A stretch of 64,000 bases of DNA from Delphinapterus leucas (GCF_002288925.2 NW_022098076.1:81055362-81119361); one strand, 5' to 3'; shown: positions 10,476 to 22,027, numbered from the stretch's first letter. A program made the numbers and translations. Notes: generated by a model from the letters alone, not told the origin.

Positions 10476-11090
10476 GGAGGGCTGGAGAAGATTTCAGATA
10501 GCAGGAAGTGTGAAGTTGTCTAAGATGGTTTGAAGCTGCCAGGAGAATCGAAGCATTTGCTTCGCCTCAGCGTCCCAAGCAGGCTGGGTCTTTACACAGA
10601 GCTTTCTTCAATTGTCTAAAGAGCAGGCTGGTCCTATACTCTGCACGTGACCCACAGGGTATGTGGCCATTCTGGAGCCTCACCTCTGGGTCCAGGGTCT
10701 CTTTCCCCACACCTGTGCTTCTCCAGAAGACCCTGCAAGTTCCAGGGATTAGCTTTGTCTCCCAAACCCAAAGATAATAAACCCAGTACAAGAATGAATC
10801 TATTTTAAGAGTAAGAAAGGGATTGCCAGAAGCCAAGATTTCCTCTACTTATCAGAATATCCTCCTCTTTGGGCCTTGGAATTGTGATCTCGCAGTTTTT
10901 GTCAAGTAGCCACAACAGAACACTGAGGTAACCACTTTTCAGGTATTCTTGGACGAGAAAAGGTAAAGTACATACCATACACCAATATGGATGGCTCAGA
11001 ATTTGATGGATACAATTATTGGTTGCAAATGACATCTACTCTGGAATTCATAGAATACAGCACAAGTTTTGTTTTGTTTTTCTTCACAAA
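10476..11090. other. Unassigned single-copy DNA
   Basis: About 0.6 kb without a recognised repeat. Two minus-strand frames of 89 and 76 codons (10567-10836, 10805-11035) have no recognisable motif and no splice or start context that persuades me. Confidence 0.5.
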
Positions 11091-11094
11091 TTCG

Positions 11095-11215
11095 ATCAAA
11101 TCCAATCCAATAAGTATTTATTGAATTCCTACTATATGCCAAATACTAGGGATACTGCTATAACTGTGATAAAGGGGGCAGAAAGCCATAGAAACATACA
11201 CAAAAAGATAAAGTA
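11095..11215 (-). repeat. L2 LINE 3'-end fragment
   Basis: AATAAGTATTTATTGAATTCCTACTATATGCCAAATACTAGGGATACTG matches the antisense L2 3' terminus (ATATTTATTGAGCACCTACTATGTGCCAGGCACTGTTCTAGG). Confidence 0.75.
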
Positions 11216-11239
11216 GGAAAATGAAGGGTATGGTGTAGT

Positions 11240-11500
11240 GAGAATAGCTAATGTTTACTAAGTTTACTATGTGCCACACACTTGACAATCACTGTATCTT
11301 TACAACTAACCTATAAGGTAGGGAATATTATATGTTGAACGCTCTGAAAATGTCATTTTTCGATAAAAAATTGTTGAATATAGACAATATTATGTGATTC
11401 AAACTAATGTCATCACTATTTTATTGATGAGGACAATGAGGCTCAGAGGGTGTCATGAAGAGACACAAGTGACCTGTGATCATTCTACCTGGGCTATATA
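11240..11500 (-). repeat. MIR SINE, interrupted
   Basis: The left part (about 11240-11330) reads AATGTTTACTAAGTTTACTATGTGCC and TAACCTATAAGGTAGGGA. The right part (about 11413-11500) reads TTTTATTGATGAGGACAATGAGGCTCAGAGGG. Both are antisense MIR. About 80 bases of unrelated AT-rich sequence lie between them, so the element was split by a small insertion or a local rearrangement. Confidence 0.75.
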
Positions 11501-11529
11501 TCTGGCTTTACAACTTAATGTTTCCTATC

Positions 11530-11605
11530 CTTACAAGGACGCCGGGAGGATTAAGTGGAAAACTGTAATAAATGCAAAGTGTCTGGCATATTATGAGATC
11601 TTAAT
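11530..11605 (+). repeat. MIR 3'-part fragment
   Basis: CCTTACAAGGACGCCGGGAGGATTAAGTGGAAAACTGTAATAAATGCAAAGTGTCTGGCATAT fits the sense 3' half of MIR (AGGATTAAATGAGTTAATACATGTAAAGCGCCTGGCACA). It is in opposite orientation to the MIR just before it. Confidence 0.65.
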
Positions 11606-12904
11606 GCTTTTTTCTTCTATAACAACCAGCCCCTGCTTAAGGGAGAAAAAGATAAGAAATAGACTGACCCCATTTCCTAGGCAATCAGGGGACTGGGATT
11701 GGGGACTGGGCTTCCTGGTACCCTGGGCTGAACACCACGTCTGACCCTGCTTGCCCCAGGTCCCAGAATCTGGAAATACAGAAGCATGTGCAGGTAGCAT
11801 TTCAGCACAAGGCTAGATTGGAGCCAAGAAAAATCATCCTACATCAACCATGAACACCAGGGAACTGGACGAGCGGAAGGGTTTGAGTTAGAAGTTAAAG
11901 GAGCAGACTCTGAAAGAGGGGATTCAGTGGTGAGTAGAACCTGGAGAAATCAGTGAGTTCAAGGTCAGGAAACTGGAGAGGGAGGCCTTTTGTTGAGTTT
12001 CTGGAGACTTGGGTTGAGCCTGCCAGGTCTGATTAAAGTGAATGCTGAGAAGTTGACAAAAACTACTGGAATGGAGCATGAAAAGAACATAGAGAGTAAA
12101 AGAGTTAAAATGTCAAGAGCATCCCATTGGTGGCGTCACTGATAGTGATTTCCCAGAAACCATGGTAATGGAAAAGCTCTCCAAAGATTCTCAAAAAACT
12201 TCCCCTACGACTAGCTTCTGTTTGCTGCCCTGGGGCTATAGCTGTAGATGAGAGCTGGCACCTTGCAATTATGCGACAGTGATAAGAACTCTCAACCCCC
12301 TATCAGAACTGAGATTACAGTTTTCACCCTCACAGTCTCACTATTTTATCCCACCCAAAAATGTGATTATTTAAGCGAAATAAATTTGCTTGCGAATTTG
12401 GTGACCATCTTTTAAATTAAAGTGGAATTCCCACTGAACAAATTTAAATCTAATTGGGGATTGCTGGAACCCAGTTTTGTATAACTGGATCTTACATAGC
12501 CTACATAGTGAATGTGTTCTCCCACATCCTCCCACTTCACCCCATGAATCTTTGATAGAAGCAATTCCCTCCTTCAAGAGCCACCATTACTCAGGGGTGC
12601 CAAATCCAGCTAGATGGATCAGATTTCCATCATGCTGTGCTTGTCGTCATTTCTCTTGGGATTACTTGTCACCATCAACACAAACCAAGGCCACAGAGCA
12701 TATTTTTTTAAGTTAAAAAAAAATGAAGTAGTACTTGTTTGGGCACCCTATACTTTCCTTGGCCTGACACAGGCCTGTCCCTCCATGGCTGCTTTGCAAA
12801 CCTCAGACCTTAGCTTCCCATGAGCACCAATCACTTTGAAACTTGAGTTTCTTGAAGCCCTGCTCCCTGATTAAACTAATCTGTGATAATGACAGAAAGT
12901 GTCA
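11606..12904. other. Unassigned single-copy DNA
   Basis: About 1.3 kb in which I recognise no repeat family and no coding or RNA gene. Short frames overlap on both strands without a convincing product. Confidence 0.5.
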
Positions 12905-13265
12905 TTTGAGTAACCTTCCACTCATGCATTCATTCAGTCATTTGCTCATTCATCAAATGTTTATTGAACTGATTGAATTATTCAGGAAGGAATGAGCTGT
13001 GTTCCCTGCCCTCTTATAGCTCACAGTCTAGTGGGTGGGAGAGAGGGTGGGTGCATGAAGGTGGATGACAAAGGCACATGCATAAATCATTGTCAGAAAA
13101 AAACAGAATAAAAATACATTCTCAAGAGAGTCACAAGGAAAGGGCCAAGAGGAGTAGGAGTTATTAATTCTCCCAAAATTCAAGAAAGGCTTCACGTATA
13201 TGTTGGCATTTGAACAGGGCTTTGAAGAAAGACAGAAATATGAGCAAGATACAGAATGGGGAGAA
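12905..13265 (-). repeat. L2 LINE 3' fragment
   Basis: It begins with CATGCATTCATTCAGTCATTTGCTCATTCATCAAATGTTTATTGAACTG, the antisense of the L2 tail with its TGAATGAATGA repeats. It continues through CCCTGCCCTCTTATAGCTCACAGTCTAGTGGG to GGCATTTGAACAGGGCTTTGAAG, which corresponds to L2 sequence further upstream. It is a longish 3' L2 piece. Confidence 0.85.
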
Positions 13266-13311
13266 AACAGGTCTGTAGGAAAAAATAGATTTGGTTTGTC
13301 ACCACGAAAAC

Positions 13312-13485
13312 TAACATTTATTAAATGTTTTCCTATTCCAACCACAGGAAGTTTTTAAAAATAAGTTATAATATTTAATCCTTATAATAAACTCATGAGA
13401 TACGTATCCTTATTCTCACTTTACAGAGAAGCAACATAAAGGGGAATAAATCCAGCAGTGTTCCCAAGCTCAGGAATTTACTAAG
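13312..13485 (-). repeat. MIR SINE (ancient)
   Basis: Antisense MIR words are visible: TAACATTTATTAAATGTTTTCC, AATCCTTATAATAAACTCATGAGATACG, and CTCACTTTACAGAGAAGCAACATAAAGGGG. It sits directly beside the L2 fragment. Confidence 0.72.
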
Positions 13486-13618
13486 GGGAGGAGCTGGCTG
13501 CCTCCTAACCACGTCCCTAAACTGCCTGGCATGCTATGCAAGTCTAGCATCTTGACAGAGACCTCCCACCCTTGGAATGCCAGGTGAAAGGGCTTGGGCT
13601 TCATTATTGTCACACTTT

Positions 13619-14004
13619 TTTTTTTTTTTTAATAAAGTGAATGGTGGTTTTTTTAATTAATTTATTTATTTATTTTATTTTTGGCTGCACTGGGTCTTTG
13701 TTTCTGCACCCGGGCTTTTCTCTAGTTGGGGCGAGCGGGGACTACTCTTTGCTGTGGTGCATGGGCTTCTCATTGCAGTGGCTTCTCTTGTTGTGAAGCA
13801 CCCCCTTTAGGCACGCAGGCTTCAGTAGTTGTGGCACATGGGCTCAGTAGTTGTGGCTCGCGGGCTTTAGAGTAGAGGCTCAGTAGTTCTGGTGCACGGG
13901 CTTAGTTGCTCTGCAACATGTGGGATCTTCCCAGACTAGGGCTTGAACCCGTGTTCCCTGCATTGGCAGGCGGATTCTTAACCACTTCGCCACCAGGGAA
14001 GCCC
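13619..14004 (-). mobile_element. CHR-type SINE, long form
   Basis: Antisense element ending on the plus strand with CCACCAGGGAAGCC, the reverse of the GGCTTCCCTGGTGG head, and starting with a T-rich tail and ATTTATTTATTTTATTTTTGGCTG. It carries three CAGTAGTT(G/C)TGG blocks (about 13825-13895), matching the triplicated ACAACTACTG blocks of the long-form SINEs at 46 kb and 50 kb. A perfect 14-base direct repeat TATTGTCACACTTT at 13605-13618 and 14005-14018 marks the target-site duplication. Confidence 0.95.
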
Positions 14005-14018
14005 TATTGTCACACTTT

Positions 14019-15239
14019 CTAAGGAGAGAAAGGAAATAAATGACAACACAGGAAAACAACTTGGGCAGCTGTGTAGAGAATTAATTTGCATTCTAATGAG
14101 AATGTTTACTGCCTCCAGCTTTTAACTAAGGGAAGTTCAGACTCTGGAGTAGCCCAAGAGCTGAGAGACCTCCAGATGGAGCCAGGGCGGGGGCAAAGTC
14201 AGCAGAAAGAGATTCTCCACACATCCAGTGAAGGTAGCTCTCCACCGGAGAGGAACCCACCCCACCCTTCTCATTCTATAAGGACAGAGAAAATCTCTGT
14301 TGTTTTGACCAGAGTCACAGAGGTGGAATGTGGCAGAACAGAGATCCAAACATGGGTCTTCTCTCTCCAAGTCCTGTGTTCTTTCCATTGCATGACTCGC
14401 ATTTAAGCTTCCCAATACTTTAACTAGGAAGAGCCCTCTAGTGGGAGCTGAGCTTCCAACCTCTGCCAGGTGTCTCCAGGCCAAGAGACACCACCAGCCC
14501 AGGTGATGTTGCTGTTCCAGCACAGGGGAGACTGTCAACTGCCCCTCTTGCCCCCCTGGGCTACTTCAGGGTGCACTCCTCCACTGCCTGGGTGCCTCCC
14601 ACTCTCACCCACTCATGTGTTTTCTTCAAAGTTTAGACCAAAGCAAATAATCTAGAAGTACCCAGAGAAGAGTTAAAGCAAATCAGGTTGGGATGGCAGG
14701 TGAACCAGATACAGAAGATCAAGTTCCTTCTGTACTGTAGGCACAGGACTCTTAAGAATGAGAAACGAATCTCAAGACCACTGTGGGACTTACCCTTCTG
14801 CAATTTTACGATTGGACACATGGAGCTATTGGCCTTACACCTAACTGGTCCAAATTAGGTTTCACACCTAATTGCGTGAAAGCCTTGCTGATTTATTATT
14901 TATGCATTTTCAATGGGGAAAAGCCAGTCTGATTTCAGCTCTGTGCTCCCCTGCATACCAATCTCTCATTCATTAGCTGGGGTGTCTTAGGAGGAGAGAG
15001 TGCTTCCAGACAGAAGGGCTGCTTTTCATCAAGTCATTCAACATTTTGCAAATTTGACTAAAGTAACCCCACTAGAATGCCCCTCTGTTTGCTGGGATGG
15101 CAGCTACATGGACTAAGACAGGAAGACCAGAGCTGTGCAGAGGGAGCTGGGGCACTGGCTCAGGCTGTGCTGTAAAGCAGGGGGAAGAGGGCTGCACAGC
15201 AGGAGGTGAGCAGCAAGCAGGCAAAGCTTCATCTGTATT
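14019..15239. other. Unassigned single-copy DNA
   Basis: About 1.2 kb without a recognised repeat. It contains an octamer-like POU site ATTTGCAT at 14084-14091 inside the AT-rich homeodomain-like context TTAATTTGCATTCTAATGAG. Overlapping frames at 14086-14406 and 14137-14538 have no recognised product. Confidence 0.45.
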
Positions 15240-15462
15240 TACAGCCGCTCCCCATTGCCGTCATTACCTCCTGAGCTCCACCTCCTGTCAGCATTATGGC
15301 GAGTTGTATAATTATTTCATTTTGTATTACAGTGTAATAGAAATAAAGTGCACAATCAATGTAATGTGCTTGAATCATCCCAAAATCATTCCTCCCTTCC
15401 ATGGAAAAATTGTCTTCTATGAAACCAGCCCCTGGTGCCGAAAATGTTGGGGGCTGCTGCTG
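15240..15462 (+). repeat. hAT-type nonautonomous DNA transposon end
   Basis: The text GAGTTGTATAATTATTTCATTTTGTATTAC, GAAATAAAGTGCACAATCAATGTAATGTGCTTGAATCATCCCAAAA, and GAAACCAGCCCCTGGTGCCGAAAATGTTGGGGGCTGCTG matches a widespread mammalian repeat whose terminus reads TTGGGGACCGCTG, consistent with a hAT (Tip100-like) inverted terminal repeat. The opposite terminus is missing or unrecognisable. The family name is not certain. Confidence 0.6.
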
Positions 15463-15689
15463 TAAAGGTGGCCAGGAAGAGCAAACACAGGCATGGTTAG
15501 TCAGCTGTTTGTCTAAGGAATTTCCATCTGCTGGATGAGGTAGGGGTAAGTCAGTGATATTCCAAATCAGGAATGTGCCAGAGCTGATGGTGATCCTAGT
15601 ATCTAGAGGGAGAGCAACAGGATCAACTTACACAGAGGAGGGCTCTGCTCATATCCAGGTGAAGTATGAGAGACCAACCAAGCAGGTGG
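15463..15689. other. Unassigned short single-copy stretch
   Basis: No repeat or gene recognised between the hAT fragment and the L2 that follows. Confidence 0.45.
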
Positions 15690-16090
15690 AGTATGAATTC
15701 TTGACCATCGCCTACTGAAAATCCTTCAGTGGCTAGCCACTGCTCTCAAATTAATATCCTAATTCCTAACACTGCTCACCTGCAGGGCAAGCCTGCCCCT
15801 GCTTGTCTCCCAAGATCCATCTCTTTTCACTCCAGTCTTACCTTTCTGTTCCTCAATCATTCAGGGCTTTCTGCCACCCCAGGACCTTTGCACATGCCAT
15901 TTCCTAAATATGGAGCATATCTCCTAAGCCCTCCTAATTAACTTCCATTCAGTATGTAGCTTTCCCTTTACTCATCATTTCTTATCAGAAGCCATCCCTG
16001 ACACCCCAGGTTAAAATAGGTTGTTGTTTCACAGACTCTCAAAGAATCCAGTTTCCTATTGTATTGGCTATATTTTCTTATTTTCTGTAT
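15690..16090 (+). repeat. L2 LINE, 3' region
   Basis: Sense L2 text is well preserved: GCCTACTGAAAATCCTTCAGTGGCTAGCCACTGCTCTCA, TGCTTGTCTCCCAAGATCCATCTC, CAGGACCTTTGCACATGCCATTTCC, then AAGCCATCCCTGACACCCCAGG. These occur in the expected L2 order just upstream of its 3' terminus. The frame is not open. Confidence 0.87.
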
Positions 16091-16559
16091 TATTGATGCT
16101 CTGACATTTTTGGTCCTAGAGAGACTGCCCCTTTCAGGGATAGCTAGCTCCTAGAGACAGTAAATGACTCCCCTTGGAAGTGTGCCTTTGATATAGAAAC
16201 CAACCAATCCAGAGCCTATACCCTACTGTCTCCCTCATCAAACTTTCACATACCAAATCAGTATTCCCCCTGCACTGGGGTAATTTAATAATCACCCTAT
16301 AACCAGGTACTGGGCAATTTGGGACCTACCATCCAAAGCTCACCAAAATTATTCAAATTGTTCAACCCTAAACTTGCTCAGAATATCTACCTTGCCTCAC
16401 CCCATTCCTTCCAATCAAAACCCCAATAAAGTCTCTGGGCCATGCTCTGCCCTTTCCCCTTCTCTGCCTCCTGGCTGACCCTAATCCTTCCCCATGTGGC
16501 CCTTCCTGGTATGTGGTGTCTCTGGTTTTAGGGATCTGTGAGTATAAACTTCTTATACT
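16091..16559. other. Unassigned single-copy DNA
   Basis: About 470 bases in which no repeat, gene or RNA is recognised. Confidence 0.45.
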
Positions 16560-16725
16560 TATGAAAAGATTTTTTCTGTTTTTTTTAATATTTGAGATGA
16601 TGGATGTAATGAAACTTATTGTGATAATAATTTTGTGGTAGATGTAAGTCAAATCGTTATGCTGTACGCCTTACACATATACACTGCTATATGTCAGAAA
16701 TATCTCAATAAAACTGGGGGAGAAA
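16560..16725 (+). repeat. Old L1 3'-end fragment
   Basis: GATGATGGATGTAATGAAACTTATTGTGATAATAATTTTG followed by GCTGTACGCCTTACACATATACACTGCTATATGTCAGAAATATCTCAATAAAACTGG is the 3' UTR end of old mammalian L1 (L1M class). A second copy of this end is at 63470-63600. Confidence 0.82.
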
Positions 16726-16837
16726 AAAACCTTCTTTCAAGACAATCTTTTCCAAGTCTGCTGTCTTACCATACCTGATGAAAACATATCCTTGGGTATA
16801 CTTGAACACACTTACTGTCATAGGACTTTTCTTGGTC

Positions 16838-16925
16838 ACTCCTGTGATTCCTCCACTAGATTGTAAGCTTCCTAAGAGAAGGTTCTATATCTGTCTGTGC
16901 TTCCTTTTGTTTCCCAGTGCCTAGC
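16838..16925 (+). repeat. L2 3'-end fragment
   Basis: ACTAGATTGTAAGCTTCCTAAGAGAAGGTTCTATATCTG and CCCAGTGCCTAGC match the sense L2 3' end (ACTAGAATGTAAGCTCCATGAGGACAGGGAC and CCCAGCGCCTAG). Confidence 0.75.
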
Positions 16926-17399
16926 TTTTGAGAGATGCTCTAAGAAAAAGAACCAATATCCCAGTCCCAGGAAAAGAACTTGCAAAACTACACAGGAAGA
17001 ATGAAGCAGAAAGCTACGCAGAGCTCCTCCAAGACAGAGAGGCTTCCAGGTGAGCGGCAGTAGGACCAGCCTCAAAGCCCATCAACTAGCCCATCAATTA
17101 GGCTTAGGTGAGATAAGCCTAATTCCAGTTAGGTTTGGCTCACTGGTCTGTAGGTTAAAGGCATCAATGACTTGTTGAGAGGGTCTGGGGGCTTGGAGAG
17201 GCATAGTCAAACTGACAGTTGAATCAACATTTTAGTATGCTCTACCCTGAGTGAGCCTCCATAGCCACTAACCTCACCTGAGGGTTTCTACCACTGGGGC
17301 AACATGAGGATGGTAAAATTATGCATGAATGAGGGGGCAGGACATGGGGGCTCCACTTTGCCAAGGAGAAAGTCATAAGTAGTCAGGAACTTCCTTTAT
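16926..17399. other. Unassigned single-copy DNA
   Basis: About 470 bases without a recognised repeat or gene. Confidence 0.45.
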
Positions 17400-17665
17400 G
17401 TGTGTATGTATGTGTGTTTATTATTTATTTAATTATTATTGCAATATAATTGAGATATAACATTGTATATGTTTAAGGTATATAAAGTGTTGATTTGATA
17501 CATTTATCTATGGCAACATGATTACAACCATAACATTAACAAACACCTCTGTCACATCACGTAATTATCATTTCTTTTCTGTGGTGAGAACATTTAAGAT
17601 CGGGTCTCTTAGCAACTTTCAAGTATGTAATACAGCACTGTTGATTATAATAGGAGCTTACTTTT
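17400..17665 (-). repeat. Old L1 3'-end fragment
   Basis: ATTGCAATATAATTGAGATATAACATTGTATATGTTTAAGGTATATAAAGTGTTGATTTGATACA, then CACCTCTGTCACATCAC and GGTGAGAACATTTAAGATC, is antisense 3' UTR of an old L1M subfamily. A short TATGTGTG-rich stretch precedes it. Confidence 0.82.
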
Positions 17666-18189
17666 AATATTTGTCTGAAAGAAGGCATCTGTGTTCTCAG
17701 CAAGCCCTTAGGACATTGCAGAGTGTTTTGGGAAATATGGCCATTCCGTTGATGCCCAAGGGCATTTAGGAACACAGTCTGAGTGATGGTTGACATAACT
17801 GTAACTATAAAATAACAGTGCTGATAGCCAACTCCCAGGGCTTAATCACAGGATGCAAGAGTGTCACGGTTGCTTCTTGCTTTCTCTTTAAAATGCGTCA
17901 CAGAGGCTAAACATACATCCTGTGCATTTCTTTGGAAGCCCCTGCTCTGCTCTCTGACACAGCATGTCCAATTAGAAGCCCAACATCCAGCACCTCTGAC
18001 CCCACCTGTGGGACGCAGGCTCCCAAGCTCCGGATTCTATTTCCAGCCTCAGAGATGATGAGCCCAGGGAGATGACGCATCCAAACACCTCTCTTGTTGT
18101 CTCCTAATTGACAGCCTGAGAGCATAACATCAAATGATCCTCTCTCCAAACCCAATTAAGTAGCTTGCCTCTCCTGGAAGGCAAGTTTT
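17666..18189. other. Unassigned single-copy DNA
   Basis: About 520 bases with no recognised repeat. Two opposing frames (65 and 82 codons) show no known motif. Confidence 0.45.
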
Positions 18190-20215
18190 TTGTTGTTGTT
18201 TCTTTTAATTCCCTTTTATCCCCGTCCTCCATTCCCATTCCCCAACTCCTGCAACCTTCCCATTGGCAAGCATACTAATATGTTTAATGTTTCTCTTTTT
18301 GTTTGTTTGTATTCTTACAAAATGGGCTTTATTGTTTTATATGCATGTATTTTTAATTTATGTGCATGTTATTGTGTTAGATGCCTCCTTGCATTTCTTG
18401 CACTTTTTTTTTCACTCATCACTGTACCTCTATGGTTTAGTTGCTACGCATGCATCTAATCCGTGCAGTATAAATGCCCACATCTTACCTGGCCACTGAC
18501 TTAGTGATGGGTCCTCTGATTGCTTTCAACTCTCCATCATTTCAAACAATGCCGCAGAAGACATCCCTGTGCATAGCCCTTTATATCTGTGCATATTCTT
18601 ATTTTTCTGACAGCCAGATTGCTCTCCAGAGGCTAAGAACTCCTCTATCTTCACATTCCCATCCTAGCCAAGACTTTGGCATCTTCCAGCTTCCCACTTT
18701 TTGCCAAACTAATATGTGTAAAGTGTTATCTCATTAAGTTAATTTGCATTTATCTGATTACTAATGAATTTGAACAATCTTCCATATGTTTGATGGCCTT
18801 TTGGATTTCCTCTTCTGGTTAAATTTTCTATTTATATCTTTTACCTCTTTTTCTTTTGTGGTTGCTGCCTTGTAGAGTATGGATATTAATCCCTTGTCAG
18901 TGTTAAACATTGCAACTATCTTATCCCCTTCTGCCAACTATAAACTCTGTCTACTGTGTTCTTTGCTGAACATAAATCCTTAATTTGGATGTCATTGAAT
19001 TTAACATTTTTTATCCTAAGGTAGTCATTCAAGGTTTTATTTTAAAAGATTTCCTTTACCCCTGTGTCACAAAGTTGGTTTGCTTTTTTTTTTTTTTTTT
19101 ACTCTTAAGTTTATAGTTTTCCCACTTATGTTTAGGTCTTTAATCCCTTTGAGGTTCACCTTTAGTTGTGGTATTAGTAAAAATCCAGTTTTATTTTTCT
19201 CCATATAATGAGCCACTTTTCCCAATCTCACCTACTAAACCATCTGTCAATTCCCCTTTGGTTTATGGTACCACATTTATTGTAGTATATGAAGTTCTAT
19301 ACATTCATGGGACTCTTTCTCAGCTTTTCATTGTATTTCACTGCTCTATATATCTATTCTTGAATATATGCCATACATTTTAATTGTAACAGCACTGTAG
19401 GATATTCTGATTTCTGGAAAGGCTAGTATGCACTCAATGTTTTAAAGGTTAACTTAGGTATTCTTGGATTTTCCTTCTCCAAGATAAATTTTAGAGGTTT
19501 ATCAAGTTCTTTTTAATGTCCAAATGGAAAGTTGAATGGTATTCATTAAATTTAAAGATTAATTTGTGAGAATTTAAGTCATTACATCCAAATAAATGTC
19601 TCTTCATTTATTTATATAACTTTCAGTGTACTTAGTTTAAAAGTTTATGTCTTTTTGCAAAAGTTAATTCCTAAATACTTTATGGGTTTTGTTGCTATTA
19701 TAAACGGTATTTAAATTTTCATTATATTATATTTGGTAGTAGTATAGAAGAAAACTGATTGCTATTTGGAGTTTAATTTTATATCCTTAAACTTACTGAA
19801 TCCCTTTGTTAGTTCAAAAAGTTTGTATGTTGATGTGATTGCATTATGTTAGATTAGTGTATATCACCTGCAAATAACAACAATTTTATTTCTTTTCCTA
19901 AGACCTTATATCACTTTCACATGGGGAAGGACTTTCAGTGCTCTGAAAACACAAATGCTGGTATAAGGATCTTTGTCTTTTTTCTGGTCTTAGATGTAAT
20001 ACATTATAGCTTCTCTATTATATATAATATCGCCATAGGCTTTTTCCAAAGTTAGTCCAGTTAAGGAAATTTAATTCTCTTCTACTCTTTTTTTCAATGT
20101 CATAATGCTTGGCTCACTTATTTTTAAATCTTTCATTTCTCATATTATTGCATTATTATTATTGGAGTGCATAATCTGCTAGATATCTATCGTATAGAGT
20201 TTTCTCAAAGACACC
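18190..20215 (-). mobile_element. Very old L1 (L1M class), ORF2 3' half and 3' end relic
   Basis: About 2 kb reads as antisense L1 with heavy decay. Recognisable text in order includes CAGCCAGATTGCTCTCCAGAGG, AGTTAATTTGCATTTATCTGATTAC, TGATGGCCTTTTGGATTTCC, TATTAATCCCTTGTCAG, TTGTAATGTCTTTGCAAAA-like text and CACCTGCAAATAACAACAATTTTATTTCTTTTCC. The last corresponds to the antisense of the FADD region of L1 reverse transcriptase, where younger copies read CATCTGCAAACAGTAACAG. No long open frame survives. It is much older than copies A, B and C. Confidence 0.75.
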
Positions 20216-20937
20216 ATGGTAGCTACTTCAGTCATGCTTTCCCATTCATGGTATTTGGGAGGAAAGGTCAGGTTTTAACCAAAAAATGACTTCCAACTAA
20301 GGACCCATTGATGGTTGATTGTGTTCAATGCTAAGTTGAAATTGAGGGAAATTCAAGAGGTGGGTATAAAGCCATCTCCTTTCAGTTGAAGAGCTTATAA
20401 ACTCTCTATGGTGTCATGACTGGAGCACTTGACAGATTTTAGCTCACAACACAGTTGAGATATTTGGAGGTTTAGAATGCCATTTGGATTTCAGTGGAAA
20501 AGTCCACCAACAATAACATAATGGGAAGAAGAAAGGCTGCATATACTTGAATGGGGCCTTAAGAGTATGGAAAGATTCTAACAGGGAAAGGGAAAGAATA
20601 GAGGCTGAAGAACTCAGCCAATGATTAGTATTTGGTATAAGGAAGGCATCTGACTAGAGCAGAAAATAGTTGACAAATACGAAATAAGGTTGAATAGCCT
20701 TGGTGAGGCCAGAAAGTGAAGTCTTGAAAGTCAACAGAGCAACTTAGTATTAAAATGGTGAAAACTAGAGGTGTTTGACTGGAGATTAACATAATAGAAG
20801 GAGTGTTTTAAAAATTATAATTTTCTAATTCTATTAGAAATATATATACGCAACCTTTTTAGCACAGATCCACTCAATAGGTACTAGTGAAGTCAGGCAC
20901 TGATAGGGTAGAAGATCTAGAGTCTAAGATTCAGCTA
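20216..20937. other. Unassigned single-copy DNA
   Basis: About 720 bases without a recognised repeat or gene, ending in the 5' target-site copy of the SINE that follows. Confidence 0.45.
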
Positions 20938-21241
20938 GTGCTTCCCTGGTGGCGCAGTGGTTGAGAGTCTGCCTGCCAATGCAGGTGACACAGGTTTGAG
21001 CCCTGGTCTGGGAAGATCCCACATACCACGGAGCAACTAGGCCCATGAGCCATAACTACTGAGCCTGTGCATCTGGAGCTTGTGCTCCGCAACCAGAGAG
21101 GCCGCGACAGTGAGAGGCCTGTGCATCGCGATGAAGAGTGGCCCCCACTTGCCACAACTAGAGAAAGCCCTCGAACAGAAACGAAGACCCAACACAGCCA
21201 AAAATAAATAAATTAATTAATTAATTAATTTAAAAATAGAA
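20938..21241 (+). mobile_element. CHR-type SINE, intermediate form
   Basis: It starts GCTTCCCTGGTGGCGCAGTGGTTGAGAG, carries A and B box remnants, and extends past the short-form end into a second part reading TTGCCACAACTAGAGAAAGCCC and a tail of AAAATAAATAAATTAATTAATT. A 12-base direct repeat AAGATTCAGCTA at 20926-20937 and 21242-21253 is the target-site duplication. Confidence 0.94.
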
Positions 21242-21253
21242 AAGATTCAGCTA

Positions 21254-21577
21254 AAGTGTTCTGTTTAGACCATAGACCAGACCCTCCCAAGAGCTATTTA
21301 GGTTTATTACTTCTATTCACTTGCTTGCTTGTTTGCTTGCTTGTTGGTTGTTTTGTTTCAAGTTTTAATTTAGCATGTCCATGTACAATAAATCACTTAG
21401 ATCTTACTCAAGGGTTTTCGATTTAGCCATGCTTTACACACCATAGAACTTTCCATTCTTGCTGACCAGACAATAGGCTTACTCATTAACTACATTTTTG
21501 ACTAAACTCTGGCTAAATTTTTCTAAACAGAGCAGCTTATTTATTTGACTGGTAGATTAGATGGCTGGAGTTATGGG
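21254..21577. other. Unassigned DNA with a CTTG-rich tract
   Basis: No repeat family recognised. At about 21319-21350 there is a short imperfect tandem run of CTTG/GTTTG units. Confidence 0.45.
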
Positions 21578-22027
21578 TAGAATTGTGTCCCTAAAAATTC
21601 ATATGTTGAAGTCCTAACTTCCTATACCTCAGAATGAGAACTTATTTGGAAATAGGGTTATTGCAGATATAATTAGTTAAGATGAGGTCATACTGGAACA
21701 GAGTCCACCCATAATCCATTATGACGAGTGTGCTTTAAAAGGGGGGAATTTGGAGAAAGACATGCACAGGAAAGAGGCTAAATGAACATGAGGGCAGAGA
21801 TAAGGGTGATGCATTTATCAGCCAAGGAACGCCAAAGACTGTCATGAAACCACAGGAAACTAGGAGGGAAGCATGGAAGAAACTTCTTCACAGTCCTCAG
21901 AAGGAACCAACCTTGCTGACATCTTGACCTTGGACTTCTAGCCTTCAGAACAGTGAGACAAATTTCTGTTGTTTATGCCACTCAGTTTTCAGTACTTTGT
22001 TACAGCAGCCCCAGCAAACTAATACAG
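21578..22027 (+). mobile_element. Solo LTR, MLT1-type MaLR
   Basis: It reads GGTAGAATTGTGTCCCTAAAAATTCATATGTTGAAGTCCTAACTTCC, CTTATTTGGAAATAGGGTTATTGCAGATATAATTAGTTAAGATGAGGTCAT, CAAGGAACGCCAAAGACTG, TTCTGTTGTTTATGCCACTCAG and TTTGTTACAGCAGCCCCAGCAAACTAATACAG. This is a near-complete LTR of the nonautonomous MaLR group (endogenous-retrovirus-like). No internal or coding region is attached. Confidence 0.88.

Noticed and set aside
21319..21350. CTTG-type tandem run as a CRISPR-like or regulatory array
   Set aside because: Units are four to five bases and imperfect. It is a simple sequence repeat in a mammalian genome.
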